A stretch of 64,000 nt of DNA from Luteitalea pratensis (lineage in GTDB: Bacteria > Acidobacteriota > Vicinamibacteria > Vicinamibacterales > Vicinamibacteraceae). Under the pieces are notes generated by a model that saw only the letters and a program-made list of their open reading frames with translations, was not told where the DNA came from and made no database searches. Below are positions 9,262 through 19,340 of the stretch, piece by piece; the stretch's first letter is position 1, and each line of letters opens with the position of its first letter. A program made the position numbers and the translations under genes. Location: positions 4,437,001-4,501,000 of the forward strand of contig NZ_CP015136.1 in assembly GCF_001618865.1 (NCBI RefSeq), written 5' to 3'.

Positions 9262-9576
9262 CTAGACGGGCATCCGCATGATTTCCTGGTAGGCGTTCAT
9301 CAGCTTGTTACGCACCTGCACGCCGAACTGCAGCGTCAGGTCCGCCCGCTGCAGCGCGATCATCGCGTCGTGCACGTCGAGTTGCCCATTGATCATCCCG
9401 TTGACGGCGGCATTCGCGCTGTTGTGGCTCTCTTCGACCGTGCCCACGAGACGCGAGAGCGAGGCGCCGAAGCTCTCGCCTCCGTCTTTGCTGCCGGCTG
9501 GCGCAGCCGGCGACGGGGTCGTCGTGCCAATCCCGGTGATGACCTTCGCGGTGATTGCGTCGATGGCCACGCTCAT
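9262..9576 (-). CDS. fliE: Flagellar hook-basal body complex protein FliE
   Basis: 104 residues. Adaptor between the MS ring and the proximal rod. The C-terminal half carries the FliE signature: NAAVNGMINGQLDVHDAMIAL, then ADLTLQFGVQVRNKLMNAYQ and the terminal EIMRMPV. The start overlaps the flgC stop as ATGA. Size equals E. coli FliE (104). Confidence 0.95.
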   Translation of the reverse strand: MSVAIDAITAKVITGIGTTTPSPAAPAGSKDGGESFGASLSRLVGTVEESHNSANAAVNGMINGQLDVHDAMIALQRADLTLQFGVQVRNKLMNAYQEIMRMPV

Positions 9577-10004
9577 GCCCTTCCGAGTTCGAGCGACCGG
9601 GAGACCAGGTCGCGAATGAGGTTGATGGCCGTCAGATTGGCCTGGTAGGCCCGGGAGGCCCCGACCATGTCCACCATCTCCTCGGCCGGGTTGATGTTGG
9701 GCAGTTCGACGAAGCCGTCCTTGTCTGCGTCCGGGTGCGACGGGTCATAGCGACGCCGGGCGGGTGCGGTGTCCTCGACGATGCCCGCGACCTTGACGCC
9801 GGTGGCCGAGGCCGAACCGAGCGCGCTGTCGAAGCTCTGGATCGTGTCGGTGGTCAGCACCACGTCGCGGCGCCGGTACGGTCTGCCATCGGCGCCACGG
9901 GTGGACTCGGCGTTGGCGAGGTTGGACACCGCGACTTCGATGCGGGTCCGCTCGGCGGACAGGGCACTCGCGGCGACGTTGACGGCGGTATTGAGCGTCG
10001 ACAT
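9573..10004 (-). CDS. flgC: Flagellar basal-body rod protein FlgC
   Basis: 143 residues. Proximal rod subunit. The N-terminus ASALSAERTRIEVAVSNLAN is the axial-protein start helix. The middle has RPYRRRDVVL and DPSHPDADKDGFVELPNINP, a hallmark of FlgC. The C-terminus SRAYQANLTAINLIRDLVSR is the paired terminal helix. It lies 9 bp after flgB and overlaps fliE. Confidence 0.97.
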   Translation of the reverse strand: MSTLNTAVNVAASALSAERTRIEVAVSNLANAESTRGADGRPYRRRDVVLTTDTIQSFDSALGSASATGVKVAGIVEDTAPARRRYDPSHPDADKDGFVELPNINPAEEMVDMVGASRAYQANLTAINLIRDLVSRSLELGRA

Positions 10005-10013
10005 GGTCGGTCC

Positions 10014-10424
10014 TTACCGGGACTCGTTGATGGCGTAGCGCACGAGCCGGAACTTGGCGGCCAGCGCCGTCTGGGCACGGGCGAACTCGCCCGAGGCCCG
10101 CGTCATGTTGAGGAGTTCGTGGTCGACCTGCACGGTGTTGCCGTCGCGACGGGCGGCGCCGTCTTCCGAGTCCCTGGTCGTGACGCCGTTGTCGGCCTGA
10201 AGGCTGCCCCCGAGGTGGCGGCTGTTGGTGACCGTCAGCCGGGCGCCTCCGCCCACCTGCTGGTCCAGTGCCTCGTCGAAGTCCACCTCCTGGGCCTTGT
10301 AGCCAGGGGTGCTCAGGTTGGCGAGGTTGCTCGAGGAGACCACCTGCTTGGCCGCGGCCAGGCTGAGGGTCCGTCGCAGCGCACTCATGGTCTGTGCGTC
10401 GGACGTGATGGAAGAAATTGGCAT
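10014..10424 (-). CDS. flgB: Flagellar basal-body rod protein FlgB
   Basis: 136 residues from the chosen start. Proximal rod subunit and first gene of the operon. It carries SLAAAKQVVSSSNLANLSTP followed by GYKAQEVDF, the classic rod-protein N-terminus, and a C-terminal LLNMTRASGEFARAQTALAA helix. The frame stays open to a GTG at 10511, but that start is rejected because a sigma54 promoter lies at 10495-10510, inside the would-be extension, and the extra 29 residues show no rod-protein similarity. The 10425-10494 stretch is then the leader. Confidence 0.94.
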   Translation of the reverse strand: MPISSITSDAQTMSALRRTLSLAAAKQVVSSSNLANLSTPGYKAQEVDFDEALDQQVGGGARLTVTNSRHLGGSLQADNGVTTRDSEDGAARRDGNTVQVDHELLNMTRASGEFARAQTALAAKFRLVRYAINESR

Positions 10425-10494
10425 CGTCGGGTCGCGTTCAAGGACCGCCACCCGGTGCCGATTACCGGTCCGGAGGCGTCCGACGCTGCCGTAG

Positions 10495-10510
10495 AGCAAG
10501 AAGGACGCCA
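10495..10510 (-). promoter_or_regulatory. Sigma54 (RpoN) promoter for the flagellar operon
   Basis: On the minus strand the sequence is TGGCGTCCTTCTTGCT. It has the GG at -24 and GC at -12 separated by exactly ten bases, and the flanking T/TTGCT of the sigma54 consensus (TGGCACG-N4-TTGCT). Transcription would start near 10483, about 60 bases before the flgB ATG. An NtrC-type activator is encoded about 1 kb away, so an FlrC/FleR-like scheme is likely. No enhancer site could be picked out by eye. Confidence 0.75.
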
Positions 10511-10631
10511 CGCCGTCACTGCCTGCAATAGCTGGGGAATTACGCCGCAGGCAGCTGCGTCACCGTGACGGGCCGCCGGAGAGATCGTCGGTGAGCCGAC
10601 GCTCTTGATCGAAGAGGCTGCCGTCGCAGGT

Positions 10632-10700
10632 GTAGCTGCCGGACTCTGTCCGGCAGCCTGCTGGCGGCGCGGTGGCCGTCGGACAAGGTCCGACGGCTAC
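10632..10700. repeat. REPIN-like paired hairpin, locus 1
   Basis: Two inverted hairpins with outward-facing GTAG feet. The left one is GTAG then CTGCCGGAC-TCT-GTCCGGCAG (9-bp stem, 3-nt loop). The right one, on the minus strand, is GTAG then CCGTCGGAC-CTT-GTCCGACGG. They are separated by about 15 bases. The right-hand foot contains the TAG stop of the receiver gene at 10697. It lies between that gene and the flgB promoter, and could also act as a terminator. Confidence 0.82.
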
Positions 10701-11224
10701 GACCGGGCCCGGAGTGCGGCTTCGATGCGAGTGAGGCGGGTCTCGATGCCGTCCAGCCGCATCAACAACGCCTGACGAAGGTCGACCGCGTCACGCTGGG
10801 ACACCTGGCGCGTCAGCCGCTTGTTCTCGGCGTGCAGCATCTGGATGTCGTGAATCCTCTGCAGGACTACATCGATCTGCCCGAGCGAGAACGGCTTGGT
10901 GAGGTAGTCGTAGGCACCGAGGCGCACGGCCTGGATTGCCGAATCGAGCGACGCGAACCCGGTCACGATCACCACGTAGACGGCCGGATTGGCTGCCCGC
11001 GCGGCGCGCAGCACCGCGAGCCCGTCGGCGCCAGGCAGGTGCAGATCGGTGATGATCAGGGAAAAACGTTCCGGGTCTCGCTCGATCGCCTGAACCGCCG
11101 CCCGGCCGTCCGCTGCTCCGGCCACGTCGAAGCCGCGGGCGCGGAAGTACTCCGACAGCAGTTCCCGGATGTCCGCCTCGTCCTCGACGATCAACACCGC
11201 CTGACGTTCCTGGCCCTGGGTCAC
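10697..11224 (-). CDS. Response regulator with receiver domain and C-terminal helix
   Basis: 175 residues. The receiver domain spans about residues 8-125: acidic pair VEDEAD, phospho-acceptor Asp in LIITDLHLPGADG, conserved Thr in VIVTGFASLDSA and Lys in YLTKPFSLGQI. The rest is a coiled-coil-like helix (MLHAENKRLTRQVSQ) with no DNA-binding domain. The GTG start is preceded by GAGGAG. It is divergent from the NtrC-type regulator and immediately upstream of the flagellar operon, so a role in flagellar or chemotactic signalling is inferred. Its TAG stop is part of the REPIN foot. Confidence 0.85.
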   Translation of the reverse strand: MTQGQERQAVLIVEDEADIRELLSEYFRARGFDVAGAADGRAAVQAIERDPERFSLIITDLHLPGADGLAVLRAARAANPAVYVVIVTGFASLDSAIQAVRLGAYDYLTKPFSLGQIDVVLQRIHDIQMLHAENKRLTRQVSQRDAVDLRQALLMRLDGIETRLTRIEAALRARS

Positions 11225-11341
11225 GTGCGCTCCTCGCCGTGCATCCTACCTGAGTCGGCAGGGTCGCAACGTCCGCTCGCGGACGCCTCGCCGGCCGTCG
11301 CGCACCGGCGGACACGCTCGTGGCCAGGCATAAAGTTACCC

Positions 11342-11393
11342 TGTCGGCTGACCGACAATCACGTTGACATGCGACACTGCTCAGCCCAATACT
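11342..11393 (+). promoter_or_regulatory. Promoter and palindrome upstream of the NtrC-type regulator
   Basis: TTGACA at 11364-11369 is a perfect -35 hexamer. After 18 bases comes AATACT at 11388-11393 as a candidate -10 (four of six matches). Just upstream, TGTCGG-N4-CCGACA (11342-11357) is a 6-bp inverted repeat that could be an operator. This is the only strong sigma70-like signal in the 247-bp divergent spacer. Confidence 0.5.
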
Positions 11394-11471
11394 GGCCTCT
11401 CGCCCCGGACGCGGGTTGTCGGTGATACGACCTCAGTCCGTGGTCCCGTCGTGTCCTGTACGGAGGTGCCC

Positions 11472-12887
11472 GTGACCGCTCGTCCCCAGCCGTCGGTCCT
11501 TGTGGTCGAGGACGAGGCCGAACTTCGTCAGACCATCGCCGAGTCGCTCTCCGAGCAAGGCTTCGTCGTCGCCCAGAGCCCGGACGGCTCGGACGCCCTC
11601 GACCGGCTCAAGGGCTTTGCCTACGACGCCATCGTCATCGACCTGCGCCTGCCCGATGCGGACGGCCTCGAGGTCCTGGACGCAGCGATCGGGCGTTACC
11701 CGGACATCCTGGCGGTCATGGTCACCGGCTTCGGCGGCGTTGCCGAGGCCGTCTCGGCGATGCGCCGGGGCGCGATCGACTTCCTCATCAAGCCGTTCCA
11801 GCTCTCGCAGCTGGCCCGCATCCTCAGCACCTCACTCGAGCAGCGGCGACTGCGCGAGGAGAACGCGGAACTGCGTGCGCAGTTGCGCGACCGGTACCGC
11901 TACGACAGTGTCATCGGCCACAGCGCGCCGATGCGCCACGTGTTCTCCACGCTGGAACTCGTTGCCCCGATGAACAGCACGGTGCTGATCCAGGGGGAAA
12001 CGGGGACCGGCAAGGAGTTGATCGCGCGCACGATCCACCACAACAGTCCGCGAGCGAACGAGCGCTTCGTGGCGTTCAACGCGGCGGCGATCCCCGAACC
12101 GCTGGCCGAGGCGGAACTGTTCGGCCACTCCAAGGGTGCGTTCACCGGTGCGGTGCAGGCTCGCGTCGGCAGGTTCGAACTCGCTCACCGTGGCACGCTG
12201 TTCATCGACGAAGTGGCGTTGATGACCATGCCGATGCAGGCAAAGCTGCTGCGCGCGCTCCAGGAAAAGGAAATCGAGCGCGTCGGCGAGAGCAAGTCGA
12301 TCAAGTTCGACGCCCGCATCGTCGCTGCCAGCAACCTGGACCTGAAGAAGCTGGTGAAGGACGGGACCTTCCGCGAGGACCTGTACTACCGGCTGCACGT
12401 GATTCCGATCACCTTGCCGTCGCTGCGCGATCGCAAGGAGGACATTCCCCTTCTCGCCCGACATTTTGTGCAGAAGTCCTGCCGCAACAACAATTTGCCG
12501 GCGCGAACGCTGACCCAGGACGCGATGCGCGCGCTCATGAACTACAGCTGGCCGGGCAATATCCGGCAGTTGGAGAACGCCATCGAGCACGCGGTCGCCA
12601 TGACCGGGCAGGGCACAGAGATTCAGGCGCGCGCGCTCCCCGAAGACATCTCGGCGCCGGCGTCGTCGCTGCTGTTGCCCACGGTGGCGATCCCGGACGA
12701 GGGCATCAACTTCACGCAGGTCGTCTCGCAGCTCGAGCGCGAGTTGATCGTGCGATGCCTCGAGAAGACCGGTGGCAACAAGCGCCAGGCCGCGCGGTTG
12801 CTGCAACTCAGCCGGACGACGTTGATCGACAAGCTGAATCGGTTGAACGTCGCGACGCCGCCCGAAGACATCAGTGCGAGCGCGTGA
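11472..12887 (+). CDS. NtrC-family sigma54-dependent response regulator (FlrC/FleR-like)
   Basis: 471 residues. An N-terminal receiver domain has Asp in [15 protein letters not shown] and Lys in DFLIKPF. The AAA+ domain has Walker [14 protein letters not shown], the sigma54-contact loop GAFTGA, and Walker B GTLFIDEV. The C-terminal Fis-type helix-turn-helix is [20 protein letters not shown]. It remodels RpoN holoenzyme when phosphorylated. The GTG start at 11472 is chosen because GGAGGTG lies just before it and the receiver domain begins a few residues later. The neighbouring flagellar operon has a sigma54 promoter, so control of flagellar genes is inferred; the convergent histidine kinase downstream is a plausible partner. 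Confidence 0.92.
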   Translation: MTARPQPSVLVVEDEAELRQTIAESLSEQGFVVAQSPDGSDALDRLKGFAYDAIVIDLRLPDADGLEVLDAAIGRYPDILAVMVTGFGGVAEAVSAMRRGAIDFLIKPFQLSQLARILSTSLEQRRLREENAELRAQLRDRYRYDSVIGHSAPMRHVFSTLELVAPMNSTVLIQGETGTGKELIARTIHHNSPRANERFVAFNAAAIPEPLAEAELFGHSKGAFTGAVQARVGRFELAHRGTLFIDEVALMTMPMQAKLLRALQEKEIERVGESKSIKFDARIVAASNLDLKKLVKDGTFREDLYYRLHVIPITLPSLRDRKEDIPLLARHFVQKSCRNNNLPARTLTQDAMRALMNYSWPGNIRQLENAIEHAVAMTGQGTEIQARALPEDISAPASSLLLPTVAIPDEGINFTQVVSQLERELIVRCLEKTGGNKRQAARLLQLSRTTLIDKLNRLNVATPPEDISASA

Positions 12888-12938
12888 AACGATCGCGCGA
12901 TTGGAAATTTGCAATTTGACATTTCCAATTGCACGACT
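12888..12938. repeat. AT-rich spacer with AATTTG-type repeats
   Basis: A short AT-rich island between two convergent genes, containing the near-tandem words GGAAATTTG, CAATTTG, ACATTTCC and CAATTGC. GGAAAT and ATTTCC pair as an inverted repeat. Composition contrasts with the GC-rich neighbours and resembles the spacers at 38293-38396 and 41160-41215. It may serve as a bidirectional terminator. Confidence 0.5.
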
Positions 12939-13676
12939 TCATCGCGCCGGTACCCGCATCTCTACGACCGACGGCTCGGTGAAGCGCAACGAGCCGCCAA
13001 CCGTTTGCACGAGGGCGCGTGCGGCCGTCAGGCCGAGGCCGATGGCTCCCGCCCTGGTCGTCATGTACGGCTGGAAGTACTCCTCTTCGCGTAACGGATC
13101 GATCCCCGGACCGTTGTCCCGCACCGTCAGCACCAGTGTGTCGCCCTGCCGGCCGTAGGCGATCCAGACGACCGGCTCCGGCCGTCCGGCGATGGACTGC
13201 TCCGCGTTGAGCACCAGGTTGACGAGGATCTGCTCGAAGTACTGCGAGTCGAGCCGCGCTGCGGCAGGTCCATCGGTATTGGGATCCACGTGCACGGTAA
13301 CGCGCGCCCGCGCAAGGTGGTAGCGCCGCAGGTTCAACGCGCGATCGATGCTGCGCGGAACATCCGTCGTCGGTGACGCTTCGTCACGGCGGGCGTAGTT
13401 CATCAGCTCCCGCAGCAGGCCCGAACAGCGCACGGCCTGCCCGTGGATGCGCTGCAGCTTCTGCGCGACGTCATCCGAGATGCCGGGCTTGGTGGCGATG
13501 ATTTCGCCGAGACCGCCGATGACCTGCAGCGCGTTGTTGATTTCGTGCGTGATGTTGGGCAGCACCAGCTCCAGCGTGATGAGCCGATTGGCGAAGACGA
13601 AGTCGCCGGCGCCGAGGTCACGTGCGGGACGGCCCAGGCCTTCTGGCGTCAGGGACAGCGGTTCGGAAGGGGACAC
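12939..13676 (-). CDS. Soluble sensor histidine kinase (FlrB/AtoS-like)
   Basis: 245 residues. The HisKA region has the phospho-acceptor in PNITHEINNALQVIGGLGE (about residue 45). The ATPase domain shows the N box NLVLNAEQS, the G1 box VRDNGPGIDP and G2 AIGLGLTAARALV. There is no transmembrane segment and no obvious PAS domain, so it is a cytoplasmic minimal kinase. The GTG start at 13676 is preceded by AAGGAG; the frame is open further upstream without similarity. Convergent with the sigma54 activator and next to cheY, so it probably belongs to the flagellar regulatory module. Confidence 0.85.
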   Translation of the reverse strand: MSPSEPLSLTPEGLGRPARDLGAGDFVFANRLITLELVLPNITHEINNALQVIGGLGEIIATKPGISDDVAQKLQRIHGQAVRCSGLLRELMNYARRDEASPTTDVPRSIDRALNLRRYHLARARVTVHVDPNTDGPAAARLDSQYFEQILVNLVLNAEQSIAGRPEPVVWIAYGRQGDTLVLTVRDNGPGIDPLREEEYFQPYMTTRAGAIGLGLTAARALVQTVGGSLRFTEPSVVEMRVPAR

Positions 13677-13798
13677 ATCACTCCTTTGCGGCGGCGATCC
13701 TACCTCAAGCCAGCACGAGCTGGGCCGATTAGCCTCCGTGACGCACGTGGGGACGTCGGGCGGCGCCCGGCCCCCAGAGTCTAGCAAGCCGGAGGCCC

Positions 13799-14164
13799 AT
13801 GCGTTTTCTCGTGGTGGACGACTCGACGACGATGCGGCGCATCATCGTCAACACGCTCAACAAGCTGGGCTACACGGAGATCATGGAAGCCGGCAACGGA
13901 CGCGAGGGCCTCGACAAGGTCACCGAGGGACCGGTGGACCTGGTCATCACGGACTGGAACATGCCGGAGATGAACGGCATCGAGTTCATCCGCGCCCTGC
14001 GCGCGATGGATGGCAAGCAGCACCTTCCCGTGCTGATGGTCACCACGAACGCCGCCAAGGACGACATCGTCGAGGCCTTGCGGGCCGGGGTCACCAACTA
14101 CGTGGTCAAGCCGTTCACCAGCGACACCATCAAGGAAAAGATCGACGCGGTGCTGGCCCACTGA
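13799..14164 (+). CDS. cheY: Chemotaxis response regulator CheY
   Basis: 121 residues, a stand-alone receiver domain. It has the acidic pair in FLVVDDSTTMRRII, phospho-acceptor Asp in LVITDWNMPEMNGIEF, Thr in VLMVTTNAAKDDI and Lys in YVVKPF. The DWNMP...NG and TTNA context is distinctive for CheY rather than a generic receiver. Phospho-CheY binds the FliM switch to change rotation. First gene of a set with the CheX-like phosphatase 21 bp downstream. Confidence 0.94.
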   Translation: MRFLVVDDSTTMRRIIVNTLNKLGYTEIMEAGNGREGLDKVTEGPVDLVITDWNMPEMNGIEFIRALRAMDGKQHLPVLMVTTNAAKDDIVEALRAGVTNYVVKPFTSDTIKEKIDAVLAH

Positions 14165-14185
14165 GGGCCCACCCAGGAGCGGACC

Positions 14186-14701
14186 ATGGCATCCCCGGCC
14201 CCCGTGGTCGACCGGCACGCGACCCAGCCGCTGATCGAGACCCTTCGTGCGTGCACTCATGATGTGTTCGGGACCATGGTGGGCACGGCGCTGGCCGAGG
14301 GCACGCCGCTTGTCGGCGACGCGCTGCGTCCGCAGAGCAATGTCGTCGGCCAGATCGGTTTTGGCGGTTCCAGCAGCGGCCTCGTGGTGTTCTACGCCAC
14401 GTTCGCTGGCGCCCGCGCCATCACCTGCTCGCTGCTCGGTCTGGACACGGCCGACGAGCCCTCGAAACCGGAAGTCGCCGATGCGATCGGCGAGATCACC
14501 AACATGATTGCCGGCTCCTTCCGCACCAGGATGGCCACCGAGGGCGACGCCTGGGCCGTCTCCATCCCGACGGTGACGATGGGCTCCGACTTCTACATGA
14601 CGGCACTCACCGACGGCCAGCGCACCATGCTGCCGTTCCGGATGGACGATCACGAGATCTTCGTGGAACTCGTGATCACGACGAAGGTACGACGCACATG
14701 A
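14186..14701 (+). CDS. cheX: CheX-like CheY-phosphatase family protein
   Basis: 171 residues. The key region VADAIGEITNMIAGSFRTRM holds the ExxN catalytic pair (E-I-T-N) of the CheC/CheX/FliY phosphatase fold. The C-terminal half has the FVELVITTKV strand typical of CheX. CheX dephosphorylates CheY-P, which suits its place directly after cheY. An AGGAG precedes the ATG. The last four bases overlap the following HDOD gene (ATGA). Confidence 0.85.
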   Translation: MASPAPVVDRHATQPLIETLRACTHDVFGTMVGTALAEGTPLVGDALRPQSNVVGQIGFGGSSSGLVVFYATFAGARAITCSLLGLDTADEPSKPEVADAIGEITNMIAGSFRTRMATEGDAWAVSIPTVTMGSDFYMTALTDGQRTMLPFRMDDHEIFVELVITTKVRRT

Positions 14702-15532
14702 ACCTGCCAGCCGGGTCGGAGGCCGCCACCGCGGCCCTGGCCCTGCGGAACTCGGATCACCCGTGGCTCCGCCCAGACGACCTGTCCATCCCCATGCTGC
14801 CGTCCCAGGCCCAGCGCGTGCTGGCGCTGGTCGGCGACCCCGACGTCACGATTGCCACGCTGGCGGGCGTGGTGAGCAAGGACCCCGTCCTGGCGACACG
14901 TGTCCTCGGCATGGCCAATTCCGCGGTCTTCGGGGCGATGTCGCCACTCCGCTCGGTGTCTGACGCGGTCGTGCGACTCGGCACGTGCACGGTGCGCAAC
15001 GTCGTCGTCACCGTGTCGATGCAGTCGCAGTTCAAGTCGGCCGAAGTGTATGGCCACGATGGCCACTGCTTCATGGAGCACGCGGTGGGCACCGCCTATG
15101 TCGCGCACCTGATCGCCGACAGGATTCGCGGCGATGTCGAGGAAAGCTTCCTGTGCGGCCTGCTGCACGACATCGGCAAGCTCGTGATCCTGCAGACCGC
15201 GCACCAGTACCAGAAGAAGCACGAGGCGGCGGTCCGCAACGACGAACTGCAGTCGGCCATCGTGCAGCACCACGCGGTGTGTGGTGCGCTGGCGCTGGGG
15301 TTCTGGAACGTGCCGGGCGAGGTGCGTGACGTCGTGCAGTACCACCACGCCTTCGAAGCCGCCACCGACCCACAGGCTGCGGCCGTCTGTTACGCGGCCA
15401 ACCTGCTGAGTCACCGCTACGGGTTCGGTTGCCAGCCCGAGGGCGACGCTGTACTCGAGGACGCGGTGTTCGCGTACCTCGATCTCGATGCGGCCTGGCT
15501 TGCCAAGGCGGACGTGCGTGCGCCCGGCCTGT

Positions 15533-15561
<29 letters not shown>
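14698..15561 (+). CDS. HDOD domain protein
   Basis: 287 residues. The HDOD domain runs from about residue 30 to 240: MLPSQAQRVLALVGDPDVTI, then VSKDPVLATRVLGMANSAVF, and the HD-type stretch SFLCGLLHDIGKLVIL with YHHAFE later. HDOD proteins are regulatory and linked to motility and c-di-GMP signalling; most lack nucleotide-hydrolase activity. Translationally coupled to the cheX-like gene. The last 29 bp overlap the convergent hybrid kinase gene tail to tail. Confidence 0.88.
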
Positions 15562-17254
<1,693 letters not shown>

Positions 17255-17258
17255 GAGG

Positions 17259-18011
17259 TCAGGAGGCTTTCGGGGCGGAAACCTGGAGCGCCTCGACGCG
17301 CTGGCGGGCGTCCGCGGCGTACGGGCTCTGCGGGAACTCGTCGATCACGCGCTGCAGCGTCTGCGACGCCTCCGCCGACCGCCCGGCCTGCTGGTAGGCG
17401 TCGGCGAGCTGGACGAGCACGGCGTCGACCGGCAGTGGACCATCGCGGCGCTGCGCGAGCTCCTGCAGCGCCTTGATCGCCGGATCGAACTGCTTCTGCC
17501 GCACCTGCATGCTGGCGAGGCCGAGCGAGGCCATCCGGCCGAGCAGCGTGGAGGCTCCGGCCTGGTCGCGCACAGCCGCGTAGGCGTCGCCGGCCTCCTT
17601 CGGCCGGTTCGTCTCCGCATACAGCGACGCCGCGTAGTAGCGCGCCCGCATCCCGGCGTCGGTGCCCTTGTACGCGTCGGCGGTGCTGAGCAGCTGCTTG
17701 AGTGCCGCGCCCGCACGGGCCGCCTCGGTGGCATACGTCCCCGGCGCGGCCCCGACTGGTGGCGCACCCGGCGTGGGCGCCGTGGCCACGGGCGCATTCA
17801 GGATTTCCACCGCCGCGGCCAGCTGCCTGTGCGCCCGCTCTTCGGATCGCGCCTTGAAGGCGCGATAACCGAACACGCTGCCCACGAGCAGGAGGACGGC
17901 CACTGCGGCCAGTCCGAGTGTTCGCCCATGCGGGGACAGATAGGTATTGGCGGAGACGAGGGCGTCGACCGCCTCGTTGTGCTTGAGTTGTTCGCGTTCG
18001 GTCTTGTTCAT
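17259..18011 (-). CDS. Membrane-anchored TPR protein (YfgM-like)
   Basis: 250 residues from MNKTEREQLKHNEAVDALVS, the usual start of YfgM-type proteins. One transmembrane helix (about 33-52, LGLAAVAVLLLVGSVFGYRA) is followed by periplasmic TPR repeats, for example ALVQLADAYQQAGRSAEASQ and LQRVIDEFPQSPYA. YfgM-like proteins take part in envelope protein quality control, but specific function cannot be assigned here. The first Met at 18035 is rejected because the conserved start is nine codons later. Confidence 0.75.
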   Translation of the reverse strand: MNKTEREQLKHNEAVDALVSANTYLSPHGRTLGLAAVAVLLLVGSVFGYRAFKARSEERAHRQLAAAVEILNAPVATAPTPGAPPVGAAPGTYATEAARAGAALKQLLSTADAYKGTDAGMRARYYAASLYAETNRPKEAGDAYAAVRDQAGASTLLGRMASLGLASMQVRQKQFDPAIKALQELAQRRDGPLPVDAVLVQLADAYQQAGRSAEASQTLQRVIDEFPQSPYAADARQRVEALQVSAPKAS

Positions 18012-18049
18012 GGTGTCGTCCGGCCCTGCGGGCACTCCCGCGTGGCCGA

Positions 18050-18126
18050 TGGTGAGCGTGCCCGGAGTCGAACCGGGGACCTGCCGCTTAGGAGGCGGCC
18101 GCTCTATCCGTCTGAGCTACACGCTC
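18050..18126 (-). tRNA. tRNA-Arg (anticodon CCT)
   Basis: Complete cloverleaf on the minus strand. The 7-bp acceptor stem GAGCGTG pairs with CACGCTC; discriminator A; CCA is encoded. The D-arm begins TAGCTCAG, the anticodon loop is CTCCTAA with CCT, and the T-arm contains GGTTCGACTCC. 77 nucleotides including CCA. Reads the AGG codon. Confidence 0.95.
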
Positions 18127-18219
18127 ACGCGGTCTGCCCACGTCGCCCCCTGACGGGCCATCCGTCTTGCAGACCATCCGCCATGATGCACTGGCGCGCC
18201 ATGCCTGAGCAAGACTGGC

Positions 18220-18747
18220 CTAGTCGTCGTACGGCAGCACCGCGTGCACGGGGGTCGTGCCGAGGCGCGCGCGCCCCTTCAGGAACGTCAGCTCGACCAG
18301 GAACGCGCAGGCCACGATCTCGGCCCCCAAGCCCGAGACCAGGTCGATTGTCGCTCGCGCCGTGCCGCCCGTCGCCAGCAGGTCATCCACGATCAGGACC
18401 CGCTGCCCCGCCTCGATGGCATCGGCATGGATCTCGAGGGAGTCGGACCCGTATTCGAGGTCGTACGACACCGAGAGGCATCGCGAGGGCAGCTTGCCGG
18501 GCTTCCGGACCGGTACGAAGCCGGCCTTCAGCCGATCGGCCAGGGCGGCGCCGAAGATGAAGCCGCGGCTCTCCATGCCGACGACGAGATCGACCTGGGC
18601 GTCCGTGTACGGGGCCGCCATTGCGTCCAGGGCCAGGCCCAGGCCCGCCGGGTCACGCAGCAGGGTGGTGATGTCGTAGAACAGGATGCCCGGCTTGGGA
18701 AAGTCGGGGACGTGGCGAATCTTGGCCTTGAGCAGGTCTGCAGTCAT
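18220..18747 (-). CDS. apt: Adenine phosphoribosyltransferase
   Basis: 175 residues. Converts adenine and PRPP to AMP in purine salvage. It carries the type-I PRTase PRPP-binding motif VLIVDDLLATGGTA (about residues 121-134), the Apt-specific PDFPKPGILFYDITTLL start and GMESRGFIFGAALA. The start at 18747 (MTADLLKAKIRHV) fits the family; the frame upstream overlaps the acylphosphatase gene. Cytoplasmic. Confidence 0.97.
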   Translation of the reverse strand: MTADLLKAKIRHVPDFPKPGILFYDITTLLRDPAGLGLALDAMAAPYTDAQVDLVVGMESRGFIFGAALADRLKAGFVPVRKPGKLPSRCLSVSYDLEYGSDSLEIHADAIEAGQRVLIVDDLLATGGTARATIDLVSGLGAEIVACAFLVELTFLKGRARLGTTPVHAVLPYDD

Positions 18748-18805
18748 GTCGTTTGTCGATGTTCCTGTGTGATTGGTCGCGCCCGCGGGCGTCCTCTTCC
18801 GCGAA

Positions 18806-19108
18806 TCAGGCGATGCGGAATCCAGTGGCGCCGCCCGGCACCACCTCCTCGCCCGCGACGTCGTCCACCCGCGCCATCGCCGGACCTTGCCAGAGACGCC
18901 ACTCGAAGCGCGCCAACGCCTCCGCGTCGCCTTCGGCATGGACGGCCACGCTCCCGTCGGGCAGGTTCCTGACCCACCCGGCGAGGCCTTCGGCGCGGGC
19001 CGCATCGGCGACGAAGGCGCGGAATCCCACGCCCTGCACACGACCGGACACGGTGTAATTGGTGGCGCGCAGCAAAGCCCCTAATCCTAGCAAGAGAACC
19101 CGCGTCAT
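18806..19108 (-). CDS. acyP: Acylphosphatase
   Basis: About 100 residues. Core YTVSGRVQGVGFRAFVADAA contains the phosphate-binding loop with catalytic Arg (GVGFR). GWVRNLPDGSVAVHAEG contains the catalytic Asn. It hydrolyses acyl phosphates. The ATG at 19108 gives a slightly long, hydrophobic N-terminus (MTRVLLLGLGALLRATN); a TTG start about nine codons later would give the normal ~90-residue protein, so the start is uncertain. 58 bp upstream of apt on the same strand. Confidence 0.88.
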   Translation of the reverse strand: MTRVLLLGLGALLRATNYTVSGRVQGVGFRAFVADAARAEGLAGWVRNLPDGSVAVHAEGDAEALARFEWRLWQGPAMARVDDVAGEEVVPGGATGFRIA

Positions 19109-19340
19109 TCGGAGCCGCACCCGCGGTCGTCGATCGCCGCACACGCGCGACGGCAGATTCTGCCACCCGCCTTGCGGCTCCGATTGGCAACTCCTTCACA
19201 CCCCCGGTTCGAAAGGCCTTCAGGCCAGCCCATTCACGCCTGTCGCGCCCTGGCGCAGCCTTTGCCTTGCCGGGGAGTGGACGTGCGGGAGGTTGGCCCG
19301 CTCCATTTCCGGTGGCGCCGCTGCCGGAGAGGAGGCGTCC

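Noticed and set aside
7126-9648. 840-codon plus-strand open frame
   Set aside because: It is antisense to fliF, fliG and fliE; its His/Arg/Asp-rich text has no domains. A third-position GC shadow.
10425-10511. 29-codon N-terminal extension of flgB
   Set aside because: It would contain the sigma54 promoter and has no rod-protein similarity.
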